Of a DNA stretch of 13,748 bases, positions 12,353 through 13,748 are shown piece by piece (the first letter of the stretch is position 1; the number at the start of each line of letters is the position of its first letter). Source of the stretch: an uncultured Alphaproteobacteria bacterium (GTDB lineage: Bacteria; Pseudomonadota; Alphaproteobacteria; Caulobacterales; Parvularculaceae); NCBI GenBank assembly GCA_937895955.1, contig CALAZI010000066.1, forward strand, positions 1 through 13,748, given 5' to 3'. The notes under the pieces were generated by a model that saw only the letters and a list, made by a program, of their open reading frames with translations, was not told the origin of the DNA and ran no database searches. The position numbers and the translations under genes were made by a program.

Positions 12353-13663
12353 ATGAGCGATCTCTTCGACGCGGCGGGTTTTGATCAGGACGCCCCGCGG
12401 CCGCTTGCGGACAGGCTTCGCCCCAAAACGCTCGATGAGGTCGTCGGTCAGGATCATCTGCTTTCGAAGGGCGCGCCGCTTCGCCGAATGATCGAGGCGG
12501 GGCGTTTTTCCTCCATCATCCTCTGGGGGCCGCCGGGCGTCGGCAAAACGACGATCGCACGGCTCATCGCCAAGGAGACGACGCTCGATTTCGAACAGAT
12601 TTCGGCGGTCTTTTCAGGCGTCGCCGATCTTCGCAAGGTTTTCGACCGCGCCGCCGCACGGCGAAAGGTCGGCAAGGGAACGTTGCTCTTCGTCGATGAA
12701 ATTCATCGCTTCAACAGGGCGCAACAGGACGCCTTTCTGCCGCACCTTGAATCGGGTCTGATCACGCTGGTCGGCGCGACGACCGAAAACCCGTCTTTCG
12801 AACTTAATCCCGCGCTCTTGTCGCGCGCCCAGGTCTTTACGTTGAATCGCCTCGATGCGTCCGCGATCGAGAAACTGCTGAAGCGCGCTGAGACCCATGC
12901 GGGCCGCGCATTGCCGCTGACGGATGACGCCCGCGCGGCGCTGATAGCAATGGCGGACGGCGATGGACGATTTGCGCTCAATCTCGCCGAAGAAGTGCTC
13001 GCCGAATCTGAAAACGAAGCGATCGACGTCGCAATCCTGTCAAGGATCGTTCAGCGGCGCGCGCCGGTGTACGATAAGGCGCAGGAGTCGCATTACAATC
13101 TCGCGAGCGCGCTTCAAAAATCCATTCGCGGATCGGATGTCGACGCAGCGCTTTACTGGGCGGCGCGGATGATCGTCGGCGGCGAAGATCCGCGTTTTGT
13201 GCTGCGACGGCTCATCGTCATCGCGTCGGAGGATGTCGGCAACGCCGATCCGCATGCTTTGCCGCTCGCCATCGCCGCGCGCGACGCCTATGAATTTCTC
13301 GGCCAGCCGGAAGGCGAAATCGCCATCGGCCAGCTTGTCGCCTATTTGGCGACGGCGCCGAAATCCAACCGTTCCTACGCCGCTTTTCACATGGCGAAGG
13401 CCGCCGCGCGCGAGTCGGGCTCTCTCATGCCGCCGATGCACGCGCTGAACGCGCCGACGAAACTCATGAAAGAACTCGGCTATCATGAGGGATATCAATA
13501 CGATCATGACTCCGATGACGCCTTCGCCGGATCGGATTATTTTCCGCCTGATATGGAGCGGCGGCGATTTTACGAACCCCGCGAGACGGGCTTTGAACGC
13601 GAAATTATCAAGCGCCTCGAATTTTGGGATAAAAAGCGCAAGCCGCGCGACGGTGAAAAATGA
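12353..13663 (+). CDS. rarA: Replication-associated recombination protein A (RarA/MgsA)
   Basis: A 436-residue AAA+ ATPase of the RarA/Mgs1/WRNIP1 family, which acts at stalled replication forks with SSB and recombination proteins. A RarA N-terminus is recognisable as PLADRLRPKTLDEVVGQDHLL (18-37). Walker A is GPPGVGKTT (59-67), Walker B LLFVDEIHRF (111-120), and sensor 1 GATTENPSFE (141-150). The C-terminal tetramerisation domain contains HYNLASALQKSIRGSD, AALYWAARMIVGGEDPRFVLRR and IASEDVG. The length is normal. I chose ATG 12353; TTG 12350 directly before it is in frame, but AAGGG (12345-12349) would abut it. The gene lies 6 bases after degP and overlaps the next start by 4 bases (ATGA). 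RarA next to a Do protease is frequent in alphaproteobacteria as far as I recall. Confidence 0.95.
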   Translation: MSDLFDAAGFDQDAPRPLADRLRPKTLDEVVGQDHLLSKGAPLRRMIEAGRFSSIILWGPPGVGKTTIARLIAKETTLDFEQISAVFSGVADLRKVFDRAAARRKVGKGTLLFVDEIHRFNRAQQDAFLPHLESGLITLVGATTENPSFELNPALLSRAQVFTLNRLDASAIEKLLKRAETHAGRALPLTDDARAALIAMADGDGRFALNLAEEVLAESENEAIDVAILSRIVQRRAPVYDKAQESHYNLASALQKSIRGSDVDAALYWAARMIVGGEDPRFVLRRLIVIASEDVGNADPHALPLAIAARDAYEFLGQPEGEIAIGQLVAYLATAPKSNRSYAAFHMAKAAARESGSLMPPMHALNAPTKLMKELGYHEGYQYDHDSDDAFAGSDYFPPDMERRRFYEPRETGFEREIIKRLEFWDKKRKPRDGEK

Positions 13664-13748
13664 TCGGCGAAGCGATTGTCGCGAACAAGGCGCTGATCGG
13701 CGCCGGCGTTTTCGCTGCGCTGTTCGTCGGCGAACGCCTGCGCGCCGC
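13660..13748 (+). CDS. Start of a membrane protein, possibly sterol desaturase/fatty acid hydroxylase family (partial)
   Basis: The frame opens with ATG 13660, overlapping the rarA stop (ATGA), and runs off the window end after 29 codons. The visible protein is MIGEAIVANKALIGAGVFAA followed by LFVGERLRAA: a short N-terminus, one hydrophobic helix, then an ERLR motif. Sterol desaturase-superfamily proteins often begin with a helix ending in an ER-L-P-like motif, which is the sole reason for the suggested family. It is not CrcB, another common rarA neighbour. Coupling to rarA makes the gene real; the function is a guess. Confidence 0.6.
   Translation, partial: MIGEAIVANKALIGAGVFAALFVGERLRA

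Noticed and set aside
1..13748. CRISPR arrays, insertion sequences, phage genes or a defence island
   Set aside because: I found no direct-repeat array, transposase, integrase or flanking repeats, and composition looks uniform across the window.

Overview
The window reads as ordinary chromosome of a GC-rich alphaproteobacterium. The evidence is the SecE and NusG sequences, tRNA-Trp beside secE, TTGAC-type promoters, and the gene content (paired YceI lipoproteins with a cytochrome b561, DegP next to RarA, a DUF1295 membrane protein). I cannot fix the order or genus. I see no insertion sequence, phage, integrase or CRISPR array. Coding density is high, and GC-rich composition creates many long antisense shadow frames.

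Layout. 1-1115: tRNA-Trp(CCA) on the minus strand, divergent from secE-nusG on the plus strand. 1116-1505: a gene-free stretch of 390 bases with several hairpins and a strong intrinsic terminator; nusG is not followed by rplK as it usually is. 1506-2123: a stand-alone membrane domain of the PuuD (Urate_ox_N) family, with its own promoter and terminator. 2244-3725: a lipoprotein Zn metalloprotease of family M48, closed by a strong terminator. 3820-5278: an aspartyl/asparaginyl beta-hydroxylase-like oxygenase overlapping a beta-propeller-like protein. This is the least understood part of the window and the best candidate for an undescribed two-component system. 5275-6069 (minus): a DUF1295 membrane protein whose end overlaps the propeller gene. 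6123-8842: a TonB-dependent receptor coupled by a one-base overlap to a nitroreductase. 8942-10792: YceI lipoprotein, cytochrome b561 and a second YceI lipoprotein as a tight operon, with an inverted repeat over its likely -10 box. 10925-13748: DegP/Do protease, RarA ATPase and the first 29 codons of a membrane protein, tightly packed.

Functionally the window is mostly cell-envelope biology: protein export (SecE), outer-membrane uptake (TonB receptor), envelope proteolysis (M48 lipoprotein, DegP) and lipid- or quinone-linked electron transfer (b561/YceI). Transcription (NusG) and replication-fork maintenance (RarA) are also represented. All product calls come from reading motifs and layout by eye. 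No database search or structure prediction was run.
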